DNA of 64,000 nt from Thalassospira lohafexi (GTDB lineage: Bacteria; Pseudomonadota; Alphaproteobacteria; Rhodospirillales; Thalassospiraceae): the NCBI RefSeq assembly GCF_002844275.1, contig NZ_NXGX01000004.1, forward strand, positions 62,001 to 126,000, given 5' to 3'. The notes beneath the pieces were generated by a model, which was given only the letters and a program-made list of their open reading frames with translations, did no database searches and had not been told where the DNA came from. Every line of letters starts with the position of its first letter. Position 1 is the first letter of the stretch. Positions 63,517 through 64,000 of this stretch are shown piece by piece. Made by a program: the position numbers and the translations under genes.

Positions 63517-63549
63517 ATGTTAGCGCTAACATAATGTTAGCGCTAACAT
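63517..63549. promoter_or_regulatory. Twin GntR-type operators
   Basis: The perfect palindrome ATGTTAGCGCTAACAT occurs at 63517-63532 and again at 63534-63549, one base apart (17-base period). ATGTTA-N4-TAACAT is the form of LacI-family GntR sites. The pair sits 68 bases before gntK and 65 before the regulator start, so it should control both and autoregulate. Confidence 0.9.
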
Positions 63550-63613
63550 CGAGTCAACAGCCTAATTCACAAGAGACTTGTCCATTATCAAAAGACGTAA
63601 TAAATGTAAGGGT

Positions 63614-64000
63614 ATGAGGAAACGCAAAGGGGCCGGGCGGCCAACAATTGCTGATGTTGCCAACAAGGCCGGGGTCAGCACCATCACCGTTTCACGCGCC
63701 TTGCGCGATCCCGCGATGGTGTCCGATCACCTGCGCCGTAAAATCAACAATGCGGTGCGAAAACTCAATTATGTGCCCCATTCGCATGCCAGTGCGCTGG
63801 CATCAACCCGGTCCAATATTATCGGTGTGATCGTGCCGTCGCTGACCAACAACGTCTTTGCCGAAAGTTTGCGCGCGATTTACGACGCGTTCGGTCAGGG
63901 CGCGTTTCAGGTTCAACTGGGCAACTCGCGCTACGTCCCGGCAGAAGAAGAACGACTGGTGCGCACCTTTTTGGGCCAGCGCCCGTCGGCGATGATTGTT
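63614..64000 (+). CDS. gntR: LacI family regulator, GntR-type (3' end outside window)
   Basis: The first 129 residues are present. They contain the LacI helix-turn-helix (GRPTIADVANKAGVSTITVS, RALRDPAMVS), the hinge region (KLNYVPHSHASALASTRSN) and the start of the sugar-binding domain (IIGVIVPSLTNNVFAESLRA). The divergent gntK-dctPQM operon and the twin operators point to the gluconate repressor. The rest is cut by the window edge. Confidence 0.88.
   Translation, partial: MRKRKGAGRPTIADVANKAGVSTITVSRALRDPAMVSDHLRRKINNAVRKLNYVPHSHASALASTRSNIIGVIVPSLTNNVFAESLRAIYDAFGQGAFQVQLGNSRYVPAEEERLVRTFLGQRPSAMIV

Overview
The window reads as chromosomal DNA of a marine-type alphaproteobacterium, most like Rhodospirillales of the Thalassospira kind. 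This is inferred from gene content and order (ubiA-rsmE-gshA, tldD and pmbA far apart, DUF4170 and DUF3422 proteins, TRAP uptake, an acdR/acdS pair), not from a search. About 52 protein genes fill the window. I see no rRNA, tRNA, insertion sequence, prophage or CRISPR array. Both ends cut a gene: an MsbA-like exporter on the left and a LacI-type regulator on the right.

Layout. 0-5 kb: envelope lipids. It holds a partial ABC exporter, a kinase-like protein, a glycosyltransferase coupled to a PlcP-like phosphoesterase, and a divergent diacylglycerol-kinase-like gene, with a Pho-box-like repeat between the last two. 5-15 kb: a membrane chemoreceptor, pmbA (tldE), a ccdAB toxin-antitoxin pair, ubiD, two small unknowns and a soluble chemoreceptor with three PAS repeats. 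15-21 kb: housekeeping genes (methyltransferase, antiporter, ubiA, rsmE, gshA, chorismate mutase). 21-27 kb: a phosphonate-class ABC transporter (phnD-phnC-phnE-phnE) ending in glpD, with a divergent DeoR-type regulator. 27-31 kb: fumC, a copper-handling pair and a cupin. 31-37 kb: dppABCDF. 37-39 kb: two tandem threonine aldolases. 39-44.5 kb: a Slam-like outer-membrane barrel, a secreted FecR-domain protein and a CHASE2 adenylate cyclase. 44.7-50.4 kb: tldD, a DUF3422 protein, ctaA and a siroheme/APS-reductase pair. 50.6-54.3 kb: a zinc-ribbon/degenerate-GGDEF protein, a processive GT2 and a HlyD-type adaptor. 54-58 kb: dgt, a small membrane protein and gor. 58-59.6 kb: acdR/acdS. 59.7-64 kb: gntK with a TRAP transporter, divergent from a GntR/LacI regulator across twin palindromic operators.

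The best candidates for undescribed systems are the Slam-like/FecR/CHASE2-cyclase cassette (39233-44465), read as an outer-membrane-to-cAMP signalling unit, and the zinc-ribbon-GGDEF/GT2/HlyD cassette (50623-54273), read as a regulated exopolysaccharide synthase. Next come the phosphonate-class transporter tied to glpD and the lipid-remodelling operon with its Pho-like box. A pattern running through the window is a strong inverted repeat just after each of the three solute-binding-protein genes that head transporter operons (phnD, dppA, dctP).
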